Source of the DNA: Marinicella marina
GTDB lineage: Bacteria > Pseudomonadota > Gammaproteobacteria > Xanthomonadales > Marinicellaceae
Direction of reading: 5' to 3'
NCBI RefSeq assembly: GCF_030065545.1
Contig: NZ_JASJNC010000004.1
Coordinates: 62,001-126,000, forward strand
DNA: 64,000 bases
Shown: one piece after another, positions 1-7,956 of the stretch
Layout: every line of letters starts with the position of its first letter
How positions within the stretch are numbered: position 1 is the stretch's first letter
The notes under the pieces: generated by a model
Database searches by the model: none
What the model was told of the DNA's origin: nothing
What the model saw: the letters and a program-made list of their open reading frames with translations, nothing else
Program-made: the position numbers and the translations under genes

Positions 1-223
1 TATTTAAACAGGAAAACTCATCTGCTGTGCCGTTGGTGCAGTTTTGCGCCCCTTTGAATTGATAGCCTGTGTAAGGTTGACTGTGAGCGGCATGCATCAA
101 TTTCACAAAATCTGCATCGGGGTATTTTTTCCCAATAATGGCAGATCTGGCAGGCGTATGACAGGCTTCAACCGGTAGCCATACCAGTAATATCAGTGAG
201 ATGCATAGGTGTTTGATGTTCAT
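1..223 (-). CDS. Choice-of-anchor-B-like secreted protein, N-terminal part (runs off window)
   Basis: The reading frame opens at an ATG at 223 and continues past the left edge, so only about 74 residues are visible. It begins with a signal peptide (MNIKHLCISLILLVWLP followed by VEAC), then carries YTGYQFKGAQNC, NGTADEFSC and LN. A Cys-x-Asn-Gly-x-Ala-x-x-x-x-Cys stretch near the N-terminus is typical of choice-of-anchor B proteins, exported beta-propeller-like LVIVD-repeat proteins whose C-terminal anchor varies. VEAC could be a poor lipobox, but Glu at -2 is unusual. It is the last gene of the minus-strand directon starting at trpS, 22 bases after the amidohydrolase. The family call rests on one motif. 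Confidence 0.55.
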   Translation of the reverse strand, partial: MNIKHLCISLILLVWLPVEACHTPARSAIIGKKYPDADFVKLMHAAHSQPYTGYQFKGAQNCTNGTADEFSCLN

Positions 224-245
224 AGGCTTACATTTGACCTGTCTG

Positions 246-1535
246 TTATTGTTCGCGGGATTTTGCCACCTTACCACCTTTGATGACCGCCTGTATATCA
301 TTCATTACTTCAATATTTTCAAGCGGATTCTCAGCAACAACCACCATATCAGCATAGAAGCCAGCCTTGACTTGACCCAATGAGTCAGTCTGTCCCAGTA
401 GCTTTGCTGCCTCAACTGTAGCAGCCTGTAAGGCTTCAGCTGGACTCATGCCATTGCTGACCATCAGGGCAAATTCTTCGGCATTCCTGCCGTGTTCAGA
501 AACCCCACTGTCGGTACCGAAAGCGATGTTAACACCGGCTTCATAAGCACGGTTAAAAGAGCCTGCAATCAAAGGTCCTATGGTGGCAGCTTTGTTGGCA
601 ACCACTTCAGGAAAAAAACCAGCTATTTTTGACTTTTCAGTGACCCAATCACCAGCAATCAGTGTCGGTACCAAGTAAGTGCCATGCTTTTTCATGGCTT
701 TAATGACTTCTTTATCCAAATAAGTGCCATGTTCAATGCTGGCCACTCCTGCCTCAATGGCCCTAAGCATGCCCGCTTTACCATGTGCATGGGCTGCTAC
801 TTTGAAACCATAATCATCAGCGGTGGCAATCAATGCCTTCAATTCATCATCACTGAATTGTGCATTATCACCACTGGCTGCTTGACTCAAAACCCCACCA
901 GTGGCAGTGATTTTAATCAGATCGGCACCATCTTGATAACGTTGTCTGACTGCCCGCCTGGCATCAGCAACGCCATTGAGTACCCCATGTTCAGGTGTGG
1001 TGTGTGGAAACAAACCATGGCGATAACCATTACTGGGATCAGCATGGCCACCGGTGGTAGCCAAGGATTTGGCAGTGGTGAAGATACGGGGACCTTTGAC
1101 TTTACCTTGGTTGATGGCTTTTTTTAGTGCCACTGACACATTGAAAGCATCCCCAACATCTCTGATTGTAGTGAATCCTGCCATCAGGGTTCTCTCAGCA
1201 AAAACCACTGAATTAAACGCCACATCAGCTTCGTTGTGTTGGAACTTCTCAATGTACCTGGTTTTACTGTTTTCATGGGTGATGTGGGTATGCATATCCA
1301 TCAAACCTGGCAAGCAGAATTGATCTGAAAAATCTAAGTCTATTTTGTGATCAGCAAAATCCTCAACTGCTTGGACCTTTTCTCCCTGCATGATCACCAC
1401 TTGATTTTGTTTCATTTCGCCGCTCAACGCATCAAACAAAGCACCACAACGGATGTTCATGGCAGTGGCTTGAAAGCCTATCATGGTAGTTGTCGCTAGC
1501 ATCAAATGAATGCAACTGAATTTCTTATAAGTCAT
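246..1535 (-). CDS. Secreted metal-dependent amidohydrolase (Xaa-Pro dipeptidase/imidazolonepropionase-like)
   Basis: A 429-residue protein of the amidohydrolase superfamily with an N-terminal signal-like segment (residues 1-25), so probably periplasmic. The metal-site motifs appear in order: MDMHTHITHE near residue 80, the probable carboxylated lysine in LIKITATGG near 208, AAHAHG near 247, IEHGTYLD near 268 and FGTDSG near 340. This is the arrangement of the binuclear-metal subfamily that includes Xaa-Pro dipeptidases and prolidase-like amidohydrolases. It starts 4 bases after the stop of pepP, so the two are probably co-translated and may both act on proline-containing or modified peptides. 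Substrate cannot be read from sequence. Confidence 0.88.
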   Translation of the reverse strand: MTYKKFSCIHLMLATTTMIGFQATAMNIRCGALFDALSGEMKQNQVVIMQGEKVQAVEDFADHKIDLDFSDQFCLPGLMDMHTHITHENSKTRYIEKFQHNEADVAFNSVVFAERTLMAGFTTIRDVGDAFNVSVALKKAINQGKVKGPRIFTTAKSLATTGGHADPSNGYRHGLFPHTTPEHGVLNGVADARRAVRQRYQDGADLIKITATGGVLSQAASGDNAQFSDDELKALIATADDYGFKVAAHAHGKAGMLRAIEAGVASIEHGTYLDKEVIKAMKKHGTYLVPTLIAGDWVTEKSKIAGFFPEVVANKAATIGPLIAGSFNRAYEAGVNIAFGTDSGVSEHGRNAEEFALMVSNGMSPAEALQAATVEAAKLLGQTDSLGQVKAGFYADMVVVAENPLENIEVMNDIQAVIKGGKVAKSREQ

Positions 1536-1539
1536 TTTT

Positions 1540-2844
1540 TTAACCCCTCATGGTATGTTCGATTTCTGCGACCGTCTTCGGTGCACTTTTACTTAATATA
1601 ACTGGACCTTTTTTACTGACTTGAACGTCATCCTCTATCCTGACTCCCATCCCACGCCACTTTTTAGGTGCTTTGGAGTTTTCACTGATGTATAAGCCGG
1701 GTTCTACCGTTAACACCATATTTTCCTCCAATTCGACCCACAGGTCATCAACCCGGTAATCACCCACATCATGCACATCTAATCCTAACCAATGGCCAGT
1801 CATGTGCATATAGTATTGGGTATAAGTCTTCTCCTCTAAAACCTGATCTAAGCTGCCTTTCAATATCTTCAAATCTAATAAGCCTTGACTGATGGTTTTG
1901 GCGGCAGCATCGTGAAAATCAATCCAATGTTTACCCACTTTCACTTGATCTATGGCATCAGACTGGGCCTGTAACACCAACTCATAAAGGTCTTTTTGCC
2001 GTGCATTGAATGTGCCGTTGACCGGATATGTTCTGGTGACATCAGATGCATAAAAGTCATATTCCGCACCAGCATCAACCAACACCAACTCACCATCGTT
2101 CATGCGTTTGTTGTTGTTGATGTAATGCATGATGTTGTTATTTTCACCACTACCAATGATGGGTGGATAACTGCTATGACTGTTGTTATTCATCAGCTCA
2201 TATTGGTATTCAGCCTGCAATTGATACTCAAACATAGCAGGCTGACAATTTTGCATCATCCTGATGTGGGCTTGTGCTGCTATCTCTGCAGATTTTTTCA
2301 TGCACCTGATTTCGGCGTGGCTTTTGTAAAGGCGCATGTCATGAATGATGTGACTGATTGACATGAATTCTTCAGGTGCATTTGACTTAACCCCTGCCCT
2401 TGTATCAATGGCTTTTACCCATTGTGCCAGGTTGTGATCAAACTCATCGTTGTCACCAATTTTGAAGCAAACCTTTTCACAACCGGCCATCAGCAGCGGC
2501 AAGCGGCGATTGATTTCATTGATGTCATAGGCTTCATCGAAACCATAATCATCAACCATACCTTGAACCCCGGCCATGGGTCCATCCCATATAATTTTTT
2601 TCGGGTCTGCCTCTCGACAGAACATAATTTGTTGTTGGTTTGAACCATCTGACAACAAAACCATCACTGCCTCAGGCTCATTGAAACCACTTAAATAATA
2701 AAAATCACTGTCTTGTCGATAGTAGTGATGAACATCTCCGTTGCGTATTTTAACTGGCGCACTGCTGAGGATGGTAATGGTGTTTTTACCCGCAATTCTC
2801 ATCAACTGTTTGCGACGTTTGATGTACTCAGTGGTTTTTATCAT
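1540..2844 (-). CDS. pepP: Xaa-Pro aminopeptidase, M24B family
   Basis: A 434-residue cytosolic aminopeptidase P that removes N-terminal residues preceding proline. The N-terminal creatinase-like domain covers about residues 1-165. The C-terminal pita-bread domain shows the dinuclear Mn ligands: Asp in LVLVDAGAEYDFYASDVTRTY, His in HMTGHWLGLDVHD, Glu in TVEPGLYI and Glu in RGMGVRIEDDV. Length matches the E. coli enzyme closely. Only 6 bases separate it from the upstream alkyltransferase-like gene and 4 from the amidohydrolase, so it sits inside an operon. I see nothing degraded. Confidence 0.95.
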   Translation of the reverse strand: MIKTTEYIKRRKQLMRIAGKNTITILSSAPVKIRNGDVHHYYRQDSDFYYLSGFNEPEAVMVLLSDGSNQQQIMFCREADPKKIIWDGPMAGVQGMVDDYGFDEAYDINEINRRLPLLMAGCEKVCFKIGDNDEFDHNLAQWVKAIDTRAGVKSNAPEEFMSISHIIHDMRLYKSHAEIRCMKKSAEIAAQAHIRMMQNCQPAMFEYQLQAEYQYELMNNNSHSSYPPIIGSGENNNIMHYINNNKRMNDGELVLVDAGAEYDFYASDVTRTYPVNGTFNARQKDLYELVLQAQSDAIDQVKVGKHWIDFHDAAAKTISQGLLDLKILKGSLDQVLEEKTYTQYYMHMTGHWLGLDVHDVGDYRVDDLWVELEENMVLTVEPGLYISENSKAPKKWRGMGVRIEDDVQVSKKGPVILSKSAPKTVAEIEHTMRG

Positions 2845-2850
2845 GGGTGA

Positions 2851-3168
2851 TTATTTATTGTGGCCAGACCACCTGTATTGGTTTAAGTCTATTGTATCAC
2901 CCAAGCCAAATAACACACCCTCTTCTTCCAACTTTTTCTTTTGTTTGGTGTAACCTGGCTGATCTTTTGGAATTGAAATTTTGCCCGCTGCACCAATCAC
3001 TCGGTGCCAGGGCAGTTGGTATTTACTAGTGCAAGTATGTAAGACCCGAGAAACCTGTCTGGCAGCACGGTGATTACCAGCCATCGCTGCTATTTGACCA
3101 TAAGTAGCAACTTGGCCGGCAGGTATGGCCGCAATGAGTTCAATGATTCTCAGGCTTAATTCTTGCAA
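2851..3168 (-). CDS. Alkyltransferase-like protein (ATL), MGMT DNA-binding fold with Trp for Cys
   Basis: A 105-residue protein matching the DNA-binding domain of O6-methylguanine-DNA methyltransferase. The helix-turn-helix part contains VATYGQIAAMAG, and the arginine-finger region is RAARQVSRVL. The active-site signature, normally PCHRV, reads PWHRVIGAAGKIS here, so the alkyl-accepting cysteine is tryptophan. That substitution defines the ATL family (E. coli YbaZ-type, S. pombe Atl1), which flips out and flags O6-alkylguanine for nucleotide excision repair instead of repairing it. It lies 40 bases after the membrane-protein gene and 6 bases before pepP. Confidence 0.92.
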   Translation of the reverse strand: MQELSLRIIELIAAIPAGQVATYGQIAAMAGNHRAARQVSRVLHTCTSKYQLPWHRVIGAAGKISIPKDQPGYTKQKKKLEEEGVLFGLGDTIDLNQYRWSGHNK

Positions 3169-3208
3169 CTGGTTACTGCGCGCTGGTCGATACCAACGCG
3201 CGCTCGGT

Positions 3209-4198
3209 TTATTTTTGTTCTAATTGGTCCTTATCATCGTGACTTTTTCCACCAAACTTATTGCCGGCCCAGTTCATAGCTTTGTCTTTCAATGCCACAA
3301 ACTTTTTCGAACCGCGTTCTAGTTTTGCTTCCCACTCAGGATTGGGCTCTTGACCTTCGGTAACTTTGAAAAAGACTTGCATCAATGCCGTCATGGCAAT
3401 GGGGTCTATCAAAGCTGACTTGATGCCCCAAGCAGTGACCACAGCTAATATGATGATCCAAACATTACCGGTATAACCCACCAATGAGAACAATGCGGCC
3501 AATGGCCCGAACACGATCACTAAGACCAATAATGACAAGATCCAAGTGATGATGGTTAAAAACACTGCATTCTTTAAAAATGTCTTGTAATTTTGAGCAT
3601 ACAGCACCAATGCTTTGCGCGAATCTTCCCAAGGATTTTCCGAGTTGTTCCTGATGTAATAAGCCAAAATCACTTCATCCACATAGGTGAGTGACATGTT
3701 GACCACACCATTGATGAACTTCACCAGCGGCTGTGGGATGATGGGCAAGAATGACATGATACCAGCAAATATGCGGTTGAATGTTTTCAGTACACCTTTT
3801 ATCAATTGGTCCACGCCAAACAGCACCGATGATTCTTTGAATCGGTCTTTGACCACTTCTTGGGCGTATTTAATTTGCCCTTTACCATCAGGCATAGGCT
3901 CACCATCAAGGTGTTTAACAATCACTGCAATGTGACCGGCTTTGACCAAATACAGTAAATACTCACGTACGTAATAAAGTACGCCACTGACCAAGGTAAA
4001 ACCGCCAACCATGCCGTAAAAAAGACCCGTTTCTTTGCCTTCACCGACACTGCCTATCATATAGCCTAAGCCGCCACCGGTTCCGGTCCCAATGATGTAG
4101 GCCAAAGTAATTCCCATGTAAATTAAGAATCTGAATAAAACAAATTCTTTGGTCTTCCATAAGGTGGACATCACTTGTCCAAATTTAAAGTCTATCAT
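3209..4198 (-). CDS. Uncharacterised polytopic membrane protein
   Basis: A 329-residue protein of no family I recognise. About five hydrophobic segments are visible: residues 20-50 (glycine-rich, GTGTGGGLGYMIGS), 60-90, 135-160, 210-235 and 240-280. A charged soluble stretch containing HLDGEPMPDGKGQIKYAQ lies between the second and third. The last 50 residues are highly charged and end in a Lys/Asp/Gln-rich tail (GKSHDDKDQLEQK), probably cytoplasmic. The order of segments is unlike a standard transporter. It lies 28 bases after trpS and before the ATL gene, so it should be co-transcribed. No catalytic motif is evident. Confidence 0.8.
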   Translation of the reverse strand: MIDFKFGQVMSTLWKTKEFVLFRFLIYMGITLAYIIGTGTGGGLGYMIGSVGEGKETGLFYGMVGGFTLVSGVLYYVREYLLYLVKAGHIAVIVKHLDGEPMPDGKGQIKYAQEVVKDRFKESSVLFGVDQLIKGVLKTFNRIFAGIMSFLPIIPQPLVKFINGVVNMSLTYVDEVILAYYIRNNSENPWEDSRKALVLYAQNYKTFLKNAVFLTIITWILSLLVLVIVFGPLAALFSLVGYTGNVWIIILAVVTAWGIKSALIDPIAMTALMQVFFKVTEGQEPNPEWEAKLERGSKKFVALKDKAMNWAGNKFGGKSHDDKDQLEQK

Positions 4199-4226
4199 TC
4201 AATACCTCCCCACAATTTATGGTTTG

Positions 4227-5231
4227 TTAACTGATTGGCCGAATGCCTACTGCTGCTTTAAGTTCTGCTAAAAACGGCGTCGCATACTCGCGGGCTTTGG
4301 CCGCACCCTTGTTTAATTCCTGTTCAATTATATCTGGGTTATTCATCAGCTCGTTGTATTTTTCACGAGCAACTTGTAATTCTGTGTTGATCATCTCAAA
4401 AAGATGTTGTTTGGCGGTGCCCCATGCGATGCCGTTCGCAAATTCAACCTTCATCTCATTAATCTGTTGTTCAGATGCGAACGCTTTGAAGATATCAAAG
4501 ACAAAAGAATCATTTGGATCTTTCGGTTCACCTGGCTCTAATGAGTTGGTTTTGATCTTCATGATGTGTTTTCTGAGCTTCTTTTCAGGTAACCATAAAG
4601 GAATCGTGTTGTTGTATGATTTACTCATTTTTCGCCCATCTAAGCCTGGCAATACAGCGACTTTTTCATCGACCACTGTTTTCGGCATCACGAAATGCTC
4701 ACCAAAGTGATGATTAAAGCGCGCACCAATATCACGAGCCATTTCTAGGTGTTGTGTTTGGTCTTTGCCCACTGGCACTTCAGTGGCATTGAACATCAAT
4801 ATATCGGCAGCCATCAACACCGGATAACTGTACAGCCCCATGGTGATGCCTTTATCAGGGTCATCACTGCCCTGCTCAGTGTTTTCAGCCACTTGCGCTT
4901 TGTAGGCATGTGATCGGTTCATCAATCCTTTAGCCGCCATGCAGGTCAGCAGCCAAGTTAACTCCGGAATTTCAGGAATATCTGATTGGCGATAGAAAAC
5001 CGCTTTATCAGTATCCAGGCCCAATGCCATCCAAGTGGCCGCAATCTCTTTGGTAGATTGAGCCACCCTTTCGGGTTCCCAACATTTAATCAAGGCATGA
5101 AAATCAGCCAAAAAGAAATAACTTTTATAGGCTGGATCGGTACTGCGTTGAATCGCTGGCTTTATAGCGCCAACATAATTTCCAAGATGTGGCGAACCTG
5201 TGGTGGTTATTCCTGTTAAAACAGTGCTCAT
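4227..5231 (-). CDS. trpS: Tryptophan--tRNA ligase
   Basis: A 334-residue class Ic aminoacyl-tRNA synthetase that charges tRNA(Trp). The HIGH-equivalent is GSPHLGNYVG near residue 12, and the KMSKS loop is intact (GLDGRKMSKSYNNT, near residue 200). The N-terminus STVLTGITTTGSPHLG matches bacterial TrpS. It is the first gene of the minus-strand directon; its start at 5231 faces a divergent small secreted-protein gene, so the promoter lies in 5232-5300. No Trp-rich leader peptide or T-box is visible. Confidence 0.97.
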   Translation of the reverse strand: MSTVLTGITTTGSPHLGNYVGAIKPAIQRSTDPAYKSYFFLADFHALIKCWEPERVAQSTKEIAATWMALGLDTDKAVFYRQSDIPEIPELTWLLTCMAAKGLMNRSHAYKAQVAENTEQGSDDPDKGITMGLYSYPVLMAADILMFNATEVPVGKDQTQHLEMARDIGARFNHHFGEHFVMPKTVVDEKVAVLPGLDGRKMSKSYNNTIPLWLPEKKLRKHIMKIKTNSLEPGEPKDPNDSFVFDIFKAFASEQQINEMKVEFANGIAWGTAKQHLFEMINTELQVAREKYNELMNNPDIIEQELNKGAAKAREYATPFLAELKAAVGIRPIS

Positions 5232-5257
5232 TGATTATCCAAAGATTAAAATGCACT

Positions 5258-5288
5258 ATTGTATTCAAGGCTCAGAACTAAATACAAT
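5258..5288. repeat. 8-bp perfect inverted repeat between trpS and the divergent small gene
   Basis: ATTGTATT (5258-5265) and AATACAAT (5281-5288) are exact inverse complements separated by 15 bases. They lie in the divergent intergenic region 5232-5320. No T-run follows on either strand, so this is more likely an operator or chance palindrome than a terminator. In AT-rich DNA such a repeat can arise by chance. Confidence 0.35.
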
Positions 5289-5320
5289 GGTCTGTAACAA
5301 TTTAATTCAGGAGTGGTGAT

Positions 5321-5593
5321 ATGAAATACTTATTGATGATGATACTGGGGCTGTCATGCCTTAATGCAATGGCTGCAACTGAAGCTGAAAAAGCCGCAAA
5401 AAAATCACTCAAAGCAGTGACGATTTTTATAGATGTCAGTATCATGAGTCGAAAAAAAGCGGCAGCCAAACAAATGACCCAATCACACAATGAGTTTGCT
5501 GCGTTAGGTTATGAGTTGGTGGATGTTAATCCTTACACCGAAAATGGTGACTTAGAGGGTTTCTTTGTTTCATACAAAATACAACAACATTGA
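5321..5593 (+). CDS. Small exported protein of unknown function
   Basis: A 90-residue protein with a clear signal peptide (MKYLLMMILGLSCLNAMA, cleavage predicted after NAMA). The mature part is about 72 residues: a Lys/Ala-rich helix (TEAEKAAKKSLKAV), a middle helix with RKKAAAKQMTQSHNEFAALGYEL, and a C-terminal strand-like part (FFVSYKI). A good Shine-Dalgarno (AGGAG, 5309-5313) precedes the ATG. I recognise no family. Its stop codon lies within the -35 element of the putative metJ promoter, so the two genes are adjacent but probably have separate promoters. Confidence 0.75.
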   Translation: MKYLLMMILGLSCLNAMAATEAEKAAKKSLKAVTIFIDVSIMSRKKAAAKQMTQSHNEFAALGYELVDVNPYTENGDLEGFFVSYKIQQH

Positions 5594-5620
5594 AATTACA
5601 GTGCTTCATGCTATGATAAT
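5590..5620 (+). promoter_or_regulatory. Candidate metJ promoter
   Basis: TTGAAA (5590-5595) is followed after 16 bases by TATGAT (5612-5617); an overlapping alternative -10, GATAAT, is at 5615-5620. Transcription would begin near 5625, leaving a leader of about 20 bases with no recognisable Shine-Dalgarno before the metJ ATG at 5644. Confidence 0.45.
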
Positions 5621-5625
5621 GTTTT

Positions 5626-5649
5626 AACACTCTAGACGTTTATATGGCT
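5626..5649 (+). promoter_or_regulatory. Candidate met boxes overlapping the metJ start codon
   Basis: MetJ dimers bind tandem 8-bp met boxes with consensus AGACGTCT. The 8-mer AGACGTTT at 5634-5641 matches 7 of 8 positions. In register, the preceding 8-mer (5626-5633) matches 4 of 8 and the following one (5642-5649, which includes the start codon) matches 5 of 8. Cooperative binding of MetJ here would block transcription and initiation of its own gene. This is inference from consensus matching. Confidence 0.45.
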
Positions 5650-5934
5650 TGGAATGGCAAATACATCAATCCCTATGTTGAGCATGGTAAAAAAAGTGAT
5701 AAGGTAAAAAAAATCACGGTATCGATTCCGTTCGATGTACTGAAAGTATTGACTGATGAACGCACACGCAGACAAGTGAAAAACCTCAAACACGCCACCA
5801 ACAGTGAATTACTTTGCGAAGCCTTTCTTCACGCTTATACCGGTCAACCGCTGCCCACTGATGAGGAATTATCAAAAACCAACACCTCTTATGAAACTTT
5901 GCTTAAAAGCAATCAATCCGAAACAACAGAATAA
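5644..5934 (+). CDS. metJ: Methionine repressor MetJ
   Basis: A 96-residue ribbon-helix-helix repressor of methionine biosynthesis that uses S-adenosylmethionine as corepressor. It begins [21 protein letters not shown] and continues with the DNA-contacting strand [15 protein letters not shown] and the [30 protein letters not shown] core, nearly the same as E. coli MetJ (about 105 residues). The C-terminus is slightly shorter. The 3' end overlaps the convergent MBL-fold gene by 22 bases. Regulation is likely autogenous through the met-box-like sites at the start codon. Confidence 0.96.
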   Translation: MAWNGKYINPYVEHGKKSDKVKKITVSIPFDVLKVLTDERTRRQVKNLKHATNSELLCEAFLHAYTGQPLPTDEELSKTNTSYETLLKSNQSETTE

Positions 5935-6971
5935 GATTCTCCCACCTTTAAAGTCATAAAGGGATGAACTGGTTGTTGATCAAGCAAAGCCTTTTCAAGT
6001 AAGTTTTTGGGTTCCCAGAAGGGTTCATGAGTCAGTTGAAAAGTACCCCAATGAATGCCCAAAGACAATTCAGATTTAACGTCTAAATGCGTCTGTAGCG
6101 CTTGTGCTGGATCAACGTGTTGTGGCAACATGAAATATTTAGGTGCGTATGCACCAATCGGAATCAAAGCCAAGTCATGAGGACCCAGTTCTTCCCCTAT
6201 TCTTTGGAATGCTTTCTTAGCATAACCAGTGTCACCAGCAAACCAAGTTTTAAAACCATCAATATCAACGTGCCAGCTGGCCCACAATGATTTATTGGTA
6301 TCAAACGGTGTGCGTTTCGACCAGTGTTGTGATGGTGTGGCTGTGATGCTGACATTTTCAGCGTATTGCCAACGTTGCCACCAGTCCAGTTCAACAATAT
6401 TGGCCTCATTGATGTCTCTTTTCATCAGCCATTGTTTCAAGCCCATGGGAACAAGCCATGTGGTGGTGTTACCAATAGCCACCACAGTTTCATGGTCCAA
6501 ATGATCATAGTGGTTGTGAGAAATGACCACAAAATCAATTTTAGGCAATTGTTCAACATTGAGTGCTGCTGGGATAATTCTTTTTGGGCCGAAATACTTC
6601 ACTGGTGATGCATATTGGCTGAGGTGTGGGTCGGTCAAAAAATTGACGCCTTTATGCTGTACCAATACCGTAGCATGTCCTAGCCAGGTTAACTGTGGTT
6701 GTATTGGGGGTTGGGCAATCAAAGCAGTTTGAATCGGCACAGTCAGCTGTGCCCTAACATCTGCGGGGATTTCAGGCATACCACCTTCTTTGATGCGCAT
6801 CTTAAGGTATGAGAAAAGTGGTGATGTTTTTTGTGCCTTACTGATGAAATTATCCTCACCATGATGAGCGGCAGCAACCTTTGGCTTGATGTAACTGACC
6901 GATCGCCAACAAGCGGTTAACATGGCAAATGCCACAATCAAAACGAGTAATGTAATGCTTTTCTTGAACAT
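5913..6971 (-). CDS. MBL-fold metal-dependent hydrolase, probable lipoprotein (UlaG/NAPE-PLD-like)
   Basis: About 352 residues. It starts with a hydrophobic segment ending in the lipobox LTAC ([21 protein letters not shown]), so it is probably a periplasm-facing lipoprotein. The beta-lactamase-fold core is clear: [26 protein letters not shown], the zinc motif [16 protein letters not shown] and a late [19 protein letters not shown]. This layout is that of the UlaG/NAPE-phospholipase D-like group, some of which hydrolyse phospholipid-type phosphodiesters. I chose the ATG at 6971; an in-frame TTG at 6983 would add four residues. The last 22 bases overlap the 3' end of metJ on the other strand. 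Confidence 0.88.
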   Translation of the reverse strand: MFKKSITLLVLIVAFAMLTACWRSVSYIKPKVAAAHHGEDNFISKAQKTSPLFSYLKMRIKEGGMPEIPADVRAQLTVPIQTALIAQPPIQPQLTWLGHATVLVQHKGVNFLTDPHLSQYASPVKYFGPKRIIPAALNVEQLPKIDFVVISHNHYDHLDHETVVAIGNTTTWLVPMGLKQWLMKRDINEANIVELDWWQRWQYAENVSITATPSQHWSKRTPFDTNKSLWASWHVDIDGFKTWFAGDTGYAKKAFQRIGEELGPHDLALIPIGAYAPKYFMLPQHVDPAQALQTHLDVKSELSLGIHWGTFQLTHEPFWEPKNLLEKALLDQQPVHPFMTLKVGESYSVVSD

Positions 6972-7036
6972 CAATTGATTCAACTATTATTTTCTAACAG
7001 GGTATCAATAAAGCGATGAATGATTCGTCAATTAAA

Positions 7037-7822
7037 TCAGTTACTCTCAAGCAGAACCAAGTCTGATTGGCTATTAAAATAAAACCACCAACCACTGGTG
7101 AGGCCATCTGGTCCCAAGTCTCGGTCATCACCTTCAGAACAAGAGTTTCCTCCAGGAAGTAGATCAAACAATGTTTGACCGCCCACCAGTGGTACATCAT
7201 TCGGAAATTCTATGGTTTGGGCCACCGCCTCAGAAATAAACCCCCTGTGCAGACCCTGATCTAAGGTGAGGCCGCCTGAGTAGCGTGCAGCTTGCTGATA
7301 ATCTTCTAACTCAATGTTGATACCATTTAAGATCAAAGTGGTGCTGACTGGTGCAGTTGAATAACAAGGCGCTTGGGTAGATTCAACCGCAGGGCTGTAA
7401 CCAGAGGTGGTACCATCAATAGTAGCTAAACATGAATCCACTTGATTGGCCTCAGTACTGATACCAGACACTGCAACAACACCCGTTGTACATGTCAGAG
7501 AGTCAATACACAAGCCGTTTATTAAGCTGGAACTGAGACTTTTGCTGTTAATATACTGTGGTTGATCGGTATTGAATTGGGTATTCAAACTGGTATCTAG
7601 AAAACCGTCTCCATCACCGTCTTGTTCAATTTGAGTCAATAAAATACCATTGAGTGTGTCAGTGATGTCATTACAACCAAAAAAATCAGTAAATAAGTGA
7701 GGGTCCATTAAGCTCAAAGCGTTTACTCTGGTTGCTATTAATGTCTCAAACTCATTGGTAAAAATATCTTCAGCATTTGTGTGGCTGCTGATTATCAACA
7801 ACATAACAAACAGTTTTTTCAT
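7037..7822 (-). CDS. Exported protein of unknown function with a DIFTNEFE motif after the signal peptide
   Basis: A 261-residue protein with a signal peptide (MKKLFVMLLIISSHTNA). The mature N-terminus begins EDIFTNEFE, which resembles the tag found on other exported proteins in this window (LIYLNGFE, FIFLSSFD, LIFADGFD), although those are at or nearer the C-terminus. A calcium-binding-like DGDGDGFLD stretch is near residue 70. Several cysteines (GCN, LCIDSLTC, SCLA, PCYS, SCSEG) suggest disulfides in the periplasm or outside. The protein ends with SGWWFYFNSQSDLVLLESN. No family recognised. The next gene in the same direction is over 60 bases away, so it may be monocistronic. Confidence 0.78.
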   Translation of the reverse strand: MKKLFVMLLIISSHTNAEDIFTNEFETLIATRVNALSLMDPHLFTDFFGCNDITDTLNGILLTQIEQDGDGDGFLDTSLNTQFNTDQPQYINSKSLSSSLINGLCIDSLTCTTGVVAVSGISTEANQVDSCLATIDGTTSGYSPAVESTQAPCYSTAPVSTTLILNGINIELEDYQQAARYSGGLTLDQGLHRGFISEAVAQTIEFPNDVPLVGGQTLFDLLPGGNSCSEGDDRDLGPDGLTSGWWFYFNSQSDLVLLESN

Positions 7823-7956
7823 GGCAGTTCCAGCAAATTAAACAATCATGATTGTAGATTAAAATACTTTAAATGACCACCGCCTGCATTCTCTATAACA
7901 AGCCCATCCGATTGTTAACTAGACCTCAGAATAAACACCTATACGCACACCACATA

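Noticed and set aside
684-1127. Plus-strand reading frame of 147 codons
   Set aside because: It is antisense to the amidohydrolase gene, has no family features and shows typical shadow composition.
4243-4710. Plus-strand reading frame of 155 codons
   Set aside because: Antisense shadow of trpS; Ser/Cys-rich translation with no signature.
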